Notes under the pieces: generated by a model | What the model was told of the DNA's origin: nothing | The model's database searches: none | The model's input: only the letters and a program-made list of their open reading frames with translations | In this document: positions 36,102-49,259 of the stretch, piece by piece | Layout: every line of letters starts with the position of its first letter | Position numbering within the stretch: position 1 is the stretch's first letter | Translations under genes and position numbers: made by a program | DNA from: Hydractinia symbiolongicarpus | Lineage: Eukaryota; Cnidaria; Hydrozoa; Anthoathecata; Hydractiniidae | Reading direction: 5' to 3' | DNA length: 64,000 nucleotides | Assembly: GCF_029227915.1 (NCBI RefSeq) | Contig: NC_079886.1 | Span: forward strand, 27,444,501 to 27,508,500

Positions 36102-36292
36102 CAGCGTCTCATCATTTTTGAAAACTACAAGTCTCATGCGTTTTAGTGGTGAAAAAATAATTTAAAGAATCGTTCGGGAAATGAGTTCACTCCCTGCGTA
36201 CTTTCTTTGTATACTTTTGACTATACGGGCCGAATCTGGGATTTACGGGAAATCGCAGGTTTTCGTTTGCCGGAGATTAAACTCCTTTTATT
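36102..36292 (+). repeat. Short monomer, 191 bp, dyad left arm deleted
   Basis: TCTCATCA joins directly to TTTTTGAAAAC, removing 12 bp that include most of the left arm and the centre of the 22-bp dyad. The breakpoints share the tetramer ATCA, so slippage or hairpin-assisted deletion is a natural explanation. The monomer is otherwise type B. Confidence 0.9.
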
Positions 36293-36902
36293 CAGCGTTT
36301 CATCAAGAATGAAATCGTTTTTGAAAACTACAAGTCTTATGCGTTTTAGTGGTAAAAAATTAATTTAAAAAATCGTGCGGGAAATGAGTTTACTCCCAGT
36401 TTACTTTCTTTGTATACATTCCACTATACGGGTCAAGCCCGGGATTTACGGCAAATCGCGGGTTTTCGTTTGCCGGCGATTAAACTCCTTTTATTCAGCG
36501 TCTCATCAAGAATGAAATCATTTTTGAAAACAACAAGTCTCATGCGTTTTAGTGGTGAAAAATTAATTTAAAAAATTGTTCGGGAAATGAGTTTACACCC
36601 AGTTTACTTTCTTTGTATACTTTTTGACTATACGGGCCGAATCTGGGATTTACGGGAAATCGCAGGTTTTCGTTTGCCGGAGATTGAACTCCTTTTATTC
36701 AGCGTCTCTTCAAAAATGAAATCGTTTTTAAAAACTACAAGTCTCATGCGTTATAGTGGTGAAAAAATAATTTAAAAAATTGTTCGGGAAATGAGTTTAC
36801 TCCCAGTTTACTTTCTTTGTATACATTCGACTATACGGGTCAAGCCCGGGATTTACGGGAAATCGCGGGTTTTCGTTTGCCGGCGATTAAACTCCTTTTA
36901 TT

Positions 36903-37712
36903 CAGCGTCTCATCAAAAACGAAATCATTATTGAAAACTACAAGTCTCATGCGTTTTAGTGGTAAAAAATTAATTTAAAAATCGTTAGGGAAATGAGTTT
37001 ACTCCCAGTTTACTTTCTTTGTATACATTCGACTATACGGGTCAAGGCCGGGATTTACGGCAAATCGCGGGTTTTCGTTTGCCGGCGATTAAACTCCTTT
37101 TATTCAGCGTCTCAACAAAAATGAAATCATTTTTGAAAAGTACAAGTCTCATGCGTTTTAGTGGTGAAAAAATAATTTAAAGAATCGTTCGGGAAATGAG
37201 TTCACTCCCTGCGTACTTTCTTTGTATACTTTTGACTATACGGGCCGAATCTGGGATTCACGGGAAATCGCAGGTTTTCGTTTGCCGGAGATTAAACTCC
37301 TTTTATTCAGCGTCTCATCAAAAACGAAATCATTATTGAAAACTACAAGTCTCATGCGTTTTAGTGGAAAAAAATTAATTTAAAAATCGTTAGGGAAATG
37401 AGTTTACTCCCAGTTTACTTTCTTTGTATACATTCGACTATACGGGTCAAGGCCGGGATTTACGGCAAATCGCGGGTTTTCGTTTGCCGGCGATTAAACT
37501 CCTTTTATTCAGCGTCTCAACAAAAATGAAATCATTTTTGAAAAGTACAAGTCTCATGCGTTTTAGTGGTGAAAAAATAATTTAAAGAATCGTTCGGGAA
37601 ATGAGTTCACTCCCTGCGTACTTTCTTTGTATACTTTTGACTATACGGGCCGAATCTGGGATTCACGGGAAATCGCAGGTTTTCGTTTGCCGGCGATTAA
37701 ACTCCTTTTATT
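36903..37712 (+). repeat. J'-B dimer in two tandem copies, 405 bp each
   Basis: Copies run 36903-37307 and 37308-37712. Shared rare variants are GTCAAGGCCGGG, GAAAAGTACAAG and GGGATTCACGGG. One visible difference is GTGGTAAAAAATT against GTGGAAAAAAATT, and the second copy ends with GCCGGCGATT instead of GCCGGAGATT. Confidence 0.86.
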
Positions 37713-38319
37713 TAGCGTCTCATCAAAAACGATATCATTTTTGAAAACTACAAGTCTCATGCGTTTTAGTGGTGAAAAATAATTTAAAGAATCGTTCGGG
37801 AAATGAGTTTACTCCCTGGGTACTTTCTTTGTATACATTTGATTATACGGACCAAGCCCGGGATTTACGGGAAATCGCGGGTTTTCGTTTACCGGCGATT
37901 AAATTTCTTTTATTCAGCGTCTCATCAAAAATGAAATCATTTTTGAAAACTACAAGTCTCATGCGTTTTAGTGGTGAAAAAATAATTTAAAAAATCGTTC
38001 GGGAAATGAGTTTACTCCTGGGTACTTTCTTTGTATACTTTTGACTATACGGGCCGAGTCCTGGATTTACGGGAAATTGCGGGTTTTCGTTTGCCGGCGA
38101 TTAAACTCTTTTTAATCAGCGTCTCATCAAAAATGAAATCATTTTTAAAAACTAAAAGTCTCATGCGTTTTAGTGGTGAAAAAATAATTTAAAGAATCGT
38201 TCGGGAAATGAGTTTACTCCCTGGGTACTTTCTTTGTATACATTTGATTATACGGGCCAAGCCCGGGATTTACGGGAAATCGCGGGTTTTCGTTCACCGG
38301 CGATTAAATTTCTTTTATT

Positions 38320-39129
38320 CAGCGTCTCATCAAGAATGAAATCATTTTTGAAAACTACAAGTCTCATGCGTTTTAGTGGTGAAAAAATAATTTAAAAAAT
38401 CGTTCGGGAAATGAGTTTACTCCTGGGTACTTTCTTTGTATACATTCGACTATGCGGGCCGATTCCAGGATATACAGGAAATCGCGGGTTTTCGTTTGCC
38501 GGCGATTAAACTCCTTTTATTCAGCGTCTCATCAAAAATGAAATCATTTTTGAAAACTACAAGTCTCATGCGTTTTAATGGTGAAAAAATAATTTAAAGA
38601 ATCGTTCGGGAAATGAGTTTACTCCCTGGGTACTTTCTTTGTATACTTTTGACTATACGGGCCGAGTCCTGGATTTACGGGAAATTGCGGGTTTTCGTTT
38701 GCTGGCGATTAAACTCCTTTTATTCAGCGTCTCATCAAGAATGAAATCATTTTTGAAAACTACAAGTCTCATGAGTTTTAGTGGTGAAAAAATAATTTAA
38801 AAAATCGTTCGGGAAATGAGTTTACTCCTGGGTACTTTCTTTGTATACATTCGACTATGCGGGCCGATTCCAGGATATACAGGAAATCGCGGGTTTTCGT
38901 TTGCCGGCGATTAAACTCCTTTTATTCAGCGTCTCATCAAAAATGAAATCATTTTTGAAAACTACAAGTCTCATGCGTTTTAATGGTGAAAAAATAATTT
39001 AAAGAATCGTTCGGGAAATGAGTTTACTCCCTGGGTACTTTCTTTGTATACTTTTGACTATACGGGCCGAGTCCTGGATTTACGGGAAATTGCGGGTTTT
39101 CGTTTGCTGGCGATTAAACTCCTTTTATT
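38320..39129 (+). repeat. A-F dimer in two tandem copies, 405 bp each
   Basis: Copies run 38320-38724 and 38725-39129. Both A monomers have GACTATGCGGGCC and ATACAGGAAATCG, and both F monomers have TTTGCTGGCG. CATGAGTTTTAG near 38771 differs from CATGCGTTTTAG in the first copy. The duplication straddles the boundary of units 10 and 11. Confidence 0.85.
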
Positions 39130-40800
39130 CAGCGTCTCATCAAAAATGAAATTGTTTTTGAAAACTACAAGTCTTATGCGTTTTAGTGGTGAAAAAAATA
39201 ATTTAAAAAGTCGTTCAGGAAATGAGTTTACTCCTGGGTACTTTCTTTGTATACATTCGACTATACGGGCCGATTCCAGGATGTACGGGAAATCGCGGGT
39301 TTTCGTTTGCCGGCGATTAAACTCTTTTTAATCAGCGTCTCATCAAAAATGAAATCATTTTTAAAAACTAAAAGTCTCATGCGTTTTAGTGGTGAAAAAA
39401 TAATTTAAAGAATCGTTCGGGAAATGAGTTTACTCCCTGGGTACTTTCTTTGTATACTTTTGACTATACGGGCCGAGTCCTGGATTTACGGGAAATTGCG
39501 GGTTTTCGTTTGCCGGCGATTAAACTCCTTTTATTCAGCGTCTCATCAATAATGAAATCGTTTTTGAAAACTACAAGTCTTATGCGTTTTAGTGGTAAAA
39601 AATTAATTTAAAAAATCGTTCGGGAAATGAGTTTACTCCCTGGGTACTTTCTTTGTATACTTTTCACTGTACGGGCCGAGTCCGTGATATACGGAAAATC
39701 GCGGGTTTTCGTTTGCCGGCGATTAAACTTCTTTTATTCCGTGTCTCATCAAAAACGAAATCATTTTTGAAAACTACAAGTCTCATGCGTTTTAGTGGTG
39801 AAAAATAATTTAAAGAATCCTTCGGGAAATGAGTTTACTCCCTGCGTACTTTCTTTGTATACTTTTGACTATACGGGCCGAATCTGGGATTTACGGGAAA
39901 TCGCGGGTTTTCGTTTGCCGGAGATTAAACTCCTTTTATTCAGCGTCTCATCAAGAATGAAATCATTTTTGAAAACTACAAGTCTCATGCGTTTTAGTGG
40001 TGAAAAAATAATTTAAAGAATCGTTCGGGAAATGAGTTTACTCCCTGGGTGCTTTCTTTGTATACTTTTCACTGTACGGGCCGAGTCCGTGATATACGGA
40101 AAATCGCGGGTTTTCGTTTGCCGGCGATTAAACTTCTTTTATTCAGAGTCTCATCAAAAACGAAATCATTTTTGAAAACTACAAGTCTTATGGGTTTTAG
40201 TGGTGAAAAACAATTTAAAGAATCGTTCGGGAAATGAGTTTACTCCCTGCGTACTTTCTTTGTATACTTTTTGACTATACGGGCCGAATCTGGGATTTAC
40301 GGGAAATCGCAGGTTTTCGTTTGCCGGAGATTAAACTCCTTTTATTCAGCGTTTCATCAAGAATGAAATCGTTTTTGAAAACTACAAGTCTTATGCGTTT
40401 TAGTGGTAAAAAATTTATTTAAAAAATCGTGCGGGAAATGAGTTTACTCCCAGTTTACTTTCTTTGTATACATTCCACTATACGGGTCAAGCCCGGGATT
40501 TACGGCAAATCGCGGGTTTTCGTTTGCCGGCGATTAAACTCCTTTTATTCAGCGTCTCATCAAGAATGAAATCATTTTTGAAAACAACAAGTCTCATGCG
40601 TTTTAGTGGTGAAAAATTAATTTAAAAAATTGTTCGGGAAATGAGTTTACACCCAGTTTACTTTCTTTGTATACTTTTTGACTATACGGGCCGAATCTGG
40701 GATTTACGGGAAATCGCAGGTTTTCGTTTGCCGGAGATTGAACTCCTTTTATTCAGCGTCTCTTCAAAAATGAAATCGTTTTTAAAAACTACAAGTCTCA
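38927..40800 (+). repeat. HOR unit 11: second, shortened copy of the 22-monomer unit
   Basis: From 38927 to about 40300 it follows 34479-35850 at an offset of 4448 bp. Then the offset becomes 4054 bp, a loss of 394 bp (two monomers, one being the short one). Homology continues with TTTCATCAAGAATG and TCTCTTCAAAAATG to about 40800, where the trimer block takes over. Confidence 0.82.
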
Positions 40801-42378
40801 TGCGTTTTAGTGGTGAAAAAATAATTTAAAGAATCGTTCGGGAAATGAGTTCACTCCCTGCGTACTTTCTTTGTATACCTTTGACTATACGGGCCGAATC
40901 TGGGATTTACGGGAAATCGCAGGTTTTCGTTTGCCGGAGATTAAACTCCTTTTATTCAGCGTCTCATCAAGAATGAAATCGTTTTTGAAAACTACAAGTC
41001 TTATGCGTTTTAGTGGTAAAAAAATTAATTTAAAAAATCGTGCGGGAAATGAGTTTACTCCCAGTTTACTTTCTTTGTATACATTCCACTATACGGGTCA
41101 AGCCCGGGATTTACGGCAAATCGCGGGTTTTCGTTTGCCGGCGATTAAACTCCTTTTATTCAGCGTCTCATCAAAAATAAAATCATTTTTGAAAACTACA
41201 AGCCTCATGCGTTTTAGTGGTGAAAAAATAATTTAAGAAATTGTTCGGGAAATGAGTTTACTCCCAGTTTACTTTCTTTGTATACTTTTTGACTATACGG
41301 GCCGAATCTGGGATATACGGGAAATCGCAGGTTTTCGTTTGCCGGAGATTGAACTCCTTTTATTCAGCGTCTCATCAAAAATGAAATCATTTTTGAAAAC
41401 TACAAGTCTCATGCGTTTTAGTGGTGAAAAAATAATTTAAAGAATCGTTTGGGAAATGAGTTCACTCCCTGCGTACATTCTTTGTATACTTTTGACTATA
41501 CGGGCCGAATCTGGGATTTACGGGAAATCGCAGGTTTTCGTTTGCCGGAGATTAAACTCCTTTTATTCAGCGTCTCATCAAGAATAAAATCGTTTTTGAA
41601 AACTACAAGTCTTATGCGTTTTAGTGGTAATAAATTAATTTAAAAAATCGTGCAGGAAATGAGTTTACTCCCAGTTTACTTTCTTTGTATACATTCCACT
41701 ATACGGGTCAAGCCCGGGATTTACGGCAAATCGCGAGTTTCGTTTGCCGGCGATTAAACTCCTTTTATTCAGCGTCTCATCAAAAATGAAATAATTTTTG
41801 AAAACTACAAGTCTCATGCATTTTAGTGGTGAAAAAATAATTTAAAAAATTGTTCGGGAAATGAGGTTACTCCCAGTTTACTTTCTTTGTATACTTTTTG
41901 ACTATACGGGCCGAATCTGGGATTTACGGGAAATCGCAGGTTTTCGTTTGCCGGAGATTGAACTCCTTTTATTCAGCGTCTCTTCAAAAATGAAATCGTT
42001 TTTGAAAACTACAAGTCTCATGCGTTTTAGTGGTGAAAAAATAATTTAAAAAATCGTTCGGGAAATGAGTTCACTCCCTGCGTACTTTCTTTGTATACTT
42101 TTGACTATACGGGCCGAATCTGGGATTTACGGGAAATTGCAGGTTTTCGTTTGCCGGAGATTAAACTCCTTTTATTCAGCGTCTTATCAAGAATAAAATC
42201 GTTTTTGAAAACTACAAGTCTTATGCGTTTTAGTGGTAAAAAATTAATTTAAAAAATCGTGCGGGAAATGAGTTTACTCCCAGTTTACTTTCTTTGTATA
42301 CATTCCACTATACGGCCAAGCCCGGGATTTACGGGAAATCGCGGGTTTTCGTTTGCCGGCGATTAAACTCCTTTTATT
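40550..42378 (+). repeat. I-B-C trimer block, three tandem copies of ~610 bp
   Basis: Copies run 40550-41160 (611 bp), 41161-41769 (609 bp) and 41770-42378 (609 bp). Each has an I monomer (TTTTTGAC, GATTGAACTCC), a B monomer (GAATCTGGG, AAATCGCAGG or AAATTGCAGG) and a C monomer. The last C is a C/H chimera with ATTCCAC followed by ACGGCCAAGCCC. A one-base insertion in the first copy (GTAAAAAAATTAATTT near 41018) accounts for a longer read-through frame there. Confidence 0.85.
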
Positions 42379-42784
42379 CAGCGTCTCATCAAAAACGAAA
42401 TCATTTTTGAAAACTACAAGTCTCATGCGTTTTAGTGGTAAAAAATTAATTTAAAAAATCGTTCGGGAAATGAGTTTACTCCCTAGGTAATTTCTTTGTA
42501 TACTTTTGACTATACGGGCCAAATCTGGGATTTATGGGAAATCGCGGGTTTTCGTTTGCCGGAGATTAAACACCTTTTATTCAGCGTCTCATCAAAAATG
42601 AAATCATTTTTAAAAACTACAAGTCTCATGCGTTTTAGTGGTGAAGAAATAATTTAAAAAATCGTTCGGGAAATGAGTTCACTCCCTGCGTACTTTCTTT
42701 GTATACTTTTGACTATACGGGCCGAATCTGGGATTTACGGGAAATCGCAGGTTTTCGTTTGCCTGAGATTAAACTCCTTTTATT

Positions 42785-44812
42785 CAGCGTCTCATCAAGA
42801 ATGAAATCGTTTTTGAAAACTACAAGTCTTATGCGTTTTAGTGGTAAAAAATTAATTTAAAAAATCGTGCGGGAAATGAGTTTACTCCCAGTTTACTTTC
42901 TTTGTATACATTCCACTATACGGGTCAAGCCCGGGATTTACGGCAAATCGCGGGTTTTCGTTTGCCGGCGATTAAACTCCTTTTATTTAGCGTCTCATCA
43001 AAAATGAAATCATTTTCGAAAACTAAAAGTCTCATGCGTTTTAGTGGTGAAAAAATAATTTAAAGAATCGTTTGGGAAATCCGTTTACTCCCTGGGTACT
43101 TTCTTTGTATACTTTTCACTGTACGGGCCGAGTCCGTGATATACGGAAAATCGCGAGTTTTCGTTTGCCGGAGATTAAACTCCTTTTATTCAGCGTCTCA
43201 TCAAGAATGAAATCGTTTTTGAAAACTACAAGTCTTATGCGTTTTAGTGGTAAAAAATTAATTTAAAAAATCGTTCGGGAAATGAGTTTTCTCCCAGTTT
43301 ACTTTCTTCGTATAAATTCGACTATACGGGTCAAGCCCGGGATTTACGGGAACTCTCGGGTTTTCGTTTGCCGGCGATTAAACTCCTTTTATTCAGCGTC
43401 TCATCAAAAATGAAATCATTTTTGAAAACTACAAGTCTCATGCGTTTTAGTGGTGAAAAAAAAATTTAAAAAATTGTTCGGGAAATGAGTTTACTCCCAG
43501 TTTACTTTCTTTGTATACATTCGACTAAACGGGTCAAGCCCGGGATTTACGTCAAATCGCGGGTTTTCGTTTGCCGGCGATTAAACTCCTTTTATTCTGC
43601 GTCTCATCAAAAGTGAAATCATTTTTGAAAAGTAAAAGTCTCATGCGTTTTAGTGGTGAAAAATAATTTAAAGAATCGTTCGGGAAATGAGTTTACTCCC
43701 TGCGTACTTTCTTTGTATACTTTTGACTATACGGGCCAAATCTGGGATTTACGGGAAATCGCGGGTTTTCGTTTGCCGGAGATTAAACACCTTTTATTCA
43801 GCGTCTCATCAAGAATGAAATCGTTTTTGAAAACTACAAGTCTTATGCGTTTTAGTGGTAAAAAATTAATTTAAAAAATCGTGCGGGAAATGAGTTTACT
43901 CCCAGTTTACTTTCTTTGTATACATTCCACTATACGGGTCAAGCCCGGGATTTACGGCAAATCGCGGGTTTTCGTTTGCCGGCGATTAAACTCCTTTTAT
44001 TTAGCGTCTCATCAAAAATGAAATCATTTTCGAAAACTAAAAGTCTCATGCGTTTTAGTGGTGAAAAAATAATTTAAAGAATCGTTTGGGAAATCAGTTT
44101 ACTCCCTGGGTACTTTCTTTGTATACTTTTCACTGTACGGGCCGAGTCCGTGATATACGGAAAATCGCAGGTTTTCGTTTGCCGGAGATTAAACTCCTTT
44201 TATTCAGCGTCTCATCAAGAATGAAATCATTTTTGGAAACTACAAGTCTCATGCGCTTTAGTGGTGAAAAAATAATTTAAAAAATCGTTCGGGAAATGAG
44301 TTTTCTCCCAGTTTACTTTCTTCGTATAAATTCGACTATACGGGTCAAGCCCGGGATTTACGGGATCTCTCGGGTTTTCGTTTGCCGGCGATTAAACTCC
44401 TTTTATTCAGCGTCTCATCAAAAATGAAATCATTTTTGAAAACTACAAGTCTCATGCGTTTTAGTGGTGAAAAAAAAATTTAAAAAATTGTTCGGGAAAT
44501 GAGTTTACTCCCAGTTTACTTTCTTTGTATACATTCGACTAAACGGGTCAAGCCCGGGATTTACGTCAAATCGCGGGTTTTCGTTTGCCGGCGATTAAAC
44601 TCCTTTTATTCAGCGTCTCATCAAAAGTGAAATCATTTTTGAAAACTAAAAGTCTCATGCGTTTTAGTGGTGAAAAATAATTTAAAGAATCGTTCGGGAA
44701 ATGAGTTTACTCCCTGCGTACTTTCTTTGTATACTTTTGACTATACGGGCCAAATCTGGGATTTACGGGAAATCGCGGGTTTTCGTTTGCCGGAGATTAA
44801 ACACCTTTTATT
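42785..44812 (+). repeat. C-D-G-J-B pentamer, two tandem copies of 1014 bp
   Basis: Copies run 42785-43798 and 43799-44812. Private variants shared by both: CATTTTCGAAAAC, TGAGTTTTCTCCC, GTGAAAAAAAAATTT, GACTAAACGGGTC, TTTACGTCAAATCG and TCAAAAGTGAAATC. The D monomers have GGAAATCCG and GGAAATCAG, respectively. Confidence 0.87.
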
Positions 44813-45014
44813 CAGCGTCTCATCAAAAATGAAATCATTTTTGAAAACTACAAGTCTCATGCGTTTTAGTGGTGAAAAAATAATTTAAAAAATTGTTCGG
44901 GAAATGAGTTTACTCCCAGTTTACTTTCTTTGTATACATTTGACTATACGGCCAAGCCCGGGATTTATGGGAAATCGCGGGTTTTCGTTTGCCGGCGATT
45001 AAACTCCTTTTATT

Positions 45015-45216
45015 CAGCGTCTCATCAAAAACGAAATCATTTTTGAAAACTACAAGTCTCATGCGTTTTAGTGGTGAAAAACAATTTAAAGAATCGTTCG
45101 GGAAATGAGTTTACTCCCAGTTTACTTTCTTTGTATACATTTGACAATACGGGTCAAGCCCGGCATTTACGGGAACTCCCGGGTTTTTGTTTGCCGGCGA
45201 TTAAACTCCTTTTATT
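45015..45216 (+). repeat. Type K monomer, exemplar (202 bp)
   Basis: Type K has GTCAAGCCCGGCATTTACGG, GGGAACTCCCGGG and TTTTTGTTTGCCGG. It appears only in the right third of the window (about 45, 47.1 and 47.7 kb, with K-like GAACTCCCGGG forms at 56.1, 57.5, 58.9, 59.5, 60.1 and 62.8 kb). It resembles G in having GGGAACT. Confidence 0.8.
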
Positions 45217-45822
45217 CAGCGTCTCATCAAAAATGAAATCATTTTTGAAAAATACAAGTCTCATGCGTTTTAGTGGTGAAAAAATAATTTAAAAAATTGT
45301 TCGGGAAATGAGTTTACTTCCAGTTTACTTTCTTTGTATACATTCGACTATACGGCCAAGCCCGGGATTTATGGGAAATCGCAGGTTTTCGTTTGCCGGC
45401 GATTAAACTCCTTTTATTCAGCGTCTCATCAAAAACGAAATCATTTTTGAAAACTACAAGTCTCATGCGTTTTAGTGGTGAAAAACAATTTAAAGAATCG
45501 TTCGGGAAATGAGTTTACTCCCTGGGTACTTTCTTTGTATACGTTCGACTATACGGGTCAAGCCCGGGATTTACGGCAAATCGCGGGTTTTCGTTTGCCG
45601 GCGATTAAACTCCTTTTATTCAGCGTCTCATCAAAAATGAAATCATTTTTGAAAACTACAAGTCTCATGCGTTTTAGTGGTGAAGAAATAATTTAAAAAA
45701 TCGTTCGGGAAATGAGTTTACTCCCTAGGTAATTTCTTTGTATACATTTGACTATACGGCCAAGCCCGGGATTTATGGGAAATCGCGGGTTTTCGTTTGC
45801 CGGCGATTAAACTCCTTTTATT

Positions 45823-46833
45823 CAGCGTCTCATCAAAAACGAAATCATTTTTGAAAACTACAAGTCTCATGCGTTTTAGTGGTGAAAAATAATTTAAAGA
45901 ATTGTTCGGGAAATGAATTTACTCCCAGTTTACTTTCTTTGTATACATTCGACTAAACGGGTCAAGCCCGGGATTTACGTCAAATCGCGGGTTTTCGTTT
46001 GCCGGCGATTAAACTCCTTTTATTCAGCGTCTCATCAAAAGTGAAATCATTTTTGAAAACTAAAAGTCTCATGCGTTTTAGTGGTGAAAAATAATTTAAA
46101 GAATCGTTCGGGAAATGAGTTTACTCCCTGCGTACTTTCTTTGTATACTTTTGACTATACGGGCCAAATCTGGGATTTACGGGAAATCGCGGGTTTTCGT
46201 TTACCGGAGATTAAACACCTTTTATTCAGCGTCTCATCAAGAATGAAATCTTTTTGAAAACTACAAGTCTCATGCGTTTTAGTGGTAAAAAATTAATTTA
46301 AAAAATCGTTCGGGAAATGAGTTTTCTCCCAGTTTACTTTCTTCGTATAAATTCGACTATACGGGTCAAGCCCGGGATTTACGGGAACTCTCGGGTTTTC
46401 GTTTGCCGGCGATTAAACTCTTTTTATTCAGCGTCTCATCAGAAATGAAATCATTTTTGAAAACTACAAGTCTTATGCGTTTTAGTGGTGAAAAAAAAAT
46501 TTAAAAAATTGTTCGGGAAATGAGTTTACTCCCAGTTTACTTTCTTTGTATACATTCGACTAAACGGGTCAATCCCGGGATTTACGTCAAATCGCGGGTT
46601 TTCGTTTGCCGGCGATTAAACTCCTTTTATTCAGCGTCTCATCAAAAGTGAAATCATTTTTGAAAACTAAAAGTCTCATGCGTTTTAGTGGTGAAAAATA
46701 ATTTAAAGAATCGTTCGGGAAATGAGTTTACTCCCTGCGTACTTTCTTTGTATACTTTTGACTATACGGGCCAAATATGGGATTTACGGGAAATCGCGGG
46801 TTTTCGTTTGCCGGAGATTAAACACCTTTTATT
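45823..46833 (+). repeat. J-B-G trimer plus partial second copy
   Basis: J, B and G start at 45823, 46025 and 46227; J and B recur at 46429 and 46632. Both J monomers have GACTAAACGGGTC and ACGTCAAATCG, and both B monomers have GGGCCAAAT and AAACACCTTTT, 606-607 bp apart. The types are those of the pentamer at 42785, so this is a rearranged derivative. Confidence 0.82.
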
Positions 46834-48451
46834 TAGCGTCTCATCAAGAATGAAATCTTTTTGAAAACTACAAGTCTCATGCGTTTTAGTGGTAAGAAAT
46901 TAATTTAATAAATCGTTCGGGAAATGAGTTTACTCCCAGTTTACTTTCTTTGTATACATTCGACTATACGGGCCGAGTCTGGGATTTACGGGAAATCGCG
47001 GGTTTTCGTTTGCCGGAGTTTAAACTCCTTTTATTCAGCGTCTCATCAAGAATGAAATCGTTTTTGAAAACTACAAATCTTATGCGTTTTAGTGGTAAAA
47101 AGTTAATTTAAAAAATCATTCGGGAAATGTGTTTACTCCCAGTTTACTTTCTTTGTATACATTTGACTATACGGGTCAAGCCCGGCATTTACGGGAACTC
47201 CCGGGTTTTTGTTTGCTGGCGATTAAACTCCTTTTATTCAGCGTCTCATCAAAAATGAAATCATTTTTGAAAACTACAAGTCTCATGCGTTTTAGTGGTG
47301 AAAAAATAATTTAAAAAATTGTTCGGGAAATGAGTTTACTCCCAGTTTACTTTCTTTGTATACATTCGACTATACGGCCAAGCCCGGGATTTATGGGAAA
47401 TCGCGGGTTTTCGTTTGCCGGCGATTAAACTCCTTTTATTCAGCGTCTCATCAAAAACGAAATCATTTTTGAAAACTACAAGTCTCATGCGTTTTAGTGG
47501 TGAAAAACAATTTAAAGAATCGTTCGGGAAATGAGTTTACTCCCTGGGTACTTTCTTTGTATACGTTCGACTATACGGGTCAAGCCCGGGATTTACGGGA
47601 AATCGCGGGTTTTCGTTTGCCAGAGATTAAACTCCTTTTATTCAGCGTCTCATCAAAAATGAAATCGTTTTTGAAAACTACAAATCTTATGCGTTTTAGT
47701 GGTAAAAAGTTAATTTAAAAAATCATTCGGGAAATGAGTTTACTCCCAGTTTACTTTCTTTGTATACATTTGACTATACGTGTCAAGCCCGGCATTTACG
47801 GGAACTCCCGGGTTTTTGTTTGCCGGCGATTAAACTCCTTTTATTCAGCGTCTCATCAAAAATAAAATCATTTTTTAAAACTACAAGTCTCATGCGTTTT
47901 AGTGGTGAAAAAATAATTTAAAAAATTGTTCGGGAAATGAGTTTACTCCCAGTTTACTTTCTTTGTATACATTCGACTATACGGCCAAGCCCGGGATTTA
48001 TGGGAAATCGCGGGTTTTCGTTTGCCGGCGATTAAACTCCTTTTATTCAGCGTCTCGTCAAAAACGAAATCATTTTTGAAAACTACAAGTCTCATGCGTT
48101 TTAGTGGTGAAAAACAATTTAAAGAATCGTTCGGGAAATGAGTTTACTCCCTGGGTACTTTCTTTGTATACGTTCGATTATACGGGTCAAGCCCGGGATT
48201 TACGGCAAATCGCGGGTTTTCGTTTGCCGGCGATTAAACTCCTTTTATTCAGCGTCTCATCAAAAATGAAATCATTTTTGAAAACTACAAGTCTCATGCG
48301 TTTTAGTGGTGAAGAAATAATTTAAAAAATCGTTCGGGAAATGAGTTTACTCCCTAGGTAATTTCTTTGTATACATTCGACTATACGGCCAAGCCCGGGA
48401 TTTATGGGAAATCGCGGGTTTTCGTTTGCCTGCGATTAAACACCTTTTATT

Positions 48452-49259
48452 CAGCGTCTCATCAAAAACGAAATCATTTTTTAAAACTACAAGTCTCATG
48501 CGTTTTAGTGGTGAAAAATAATTTAAAGAATCGTTCGGGAAATGAGTTTACTCCCTGGGTACTTTCTTTGTATACATTTGACTATACGGGCCAAGCCCGG
48601 GATTTACGGCAAATCGCGGGTTTTGGTTTGCCGGCGATCAAACTCCTTTTATTCAGCGTCTCATCAAAAATGAAATCATTTTTGAAAACTACAAGTCTCA
48701 TGCGTTTTAGTGGTAAAGAAATAATTTAAAAAATCGTTCGGCAAATGAGTTTACTCCCTGGGTATTTTCTTTGTATATATTCGACTATACGGCCAAGCCC
48801 GGGATTTACGGGAAATCGCGGGTTTTCGTTTGCCGGCGATTAAACTCCTTTTATTCAGCGTCTCATCAAAAACGAAATCATTTTTGAAAACTACAAGTCT
48901 CATGCGTTTTAGTGGTGAAAAATAATTTAAAGAATCGTTCGGAAAATGAGTTTACTCCCTGGGTACTTTCTTTGTATACATTTGACTATACGGGCCAAGC
49001 CCGGGATTTACGGCAAATCGCGGGTTTTGGTTTGCCGGCGATCAAACTCCTTTTATTCAGCGTCTCATCAAAAATGAAATCATTTTTGAAAACTACAAGT
49101 CTCATGCGTTTTAGTGGTAAAGAAATAATTTAAAAAATCGTTCGGCAAATGAGTTTACTCCCTGGGTATTTTCTTTGTATATATTCGACTATACGGCCAA
49201 GCCCGGGATTTACGGGAAATCGCGGGTTTTCGTTTGCCGGCGATTAAACTCCTTTTATT
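48452..49259 (+). repeat. Dimer in two tandem copies, 404 bp each
   Basis: Copies run 48452-48855 and 48856-49259. Both contain GGGTTTTGGTTTGCC, GGCGATCAAAC, GTTCGGCAAATG and GTATATATTCGAC, variants I see nowhere else in this combination. One visible difference is TTTTTTAAAACT against TTTTTGAAAACT. Confidence 0.88.

Larger units (their letters stand above)
34479..38926 (+). repeat. HOR unit 10: 22 monomers, 4448 bp
   Basis: Order by eye: F-A-F-D-B-D-B-C-B-C-I-J-J'-B-J'-B-E-F-E-A-F-A. Markers are TGGGTGCTTTC (about 35599), CATGGGTTTTAG and GAAAAACAATTT (about 35750), TCTCTTCAAAAATG (about 36704) and AGTCGTTCAGG (about 34760). All four marker sets recur in unit 11; the first, second and fourth do so 4448 bp downstream. 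Confidence 0.85.
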
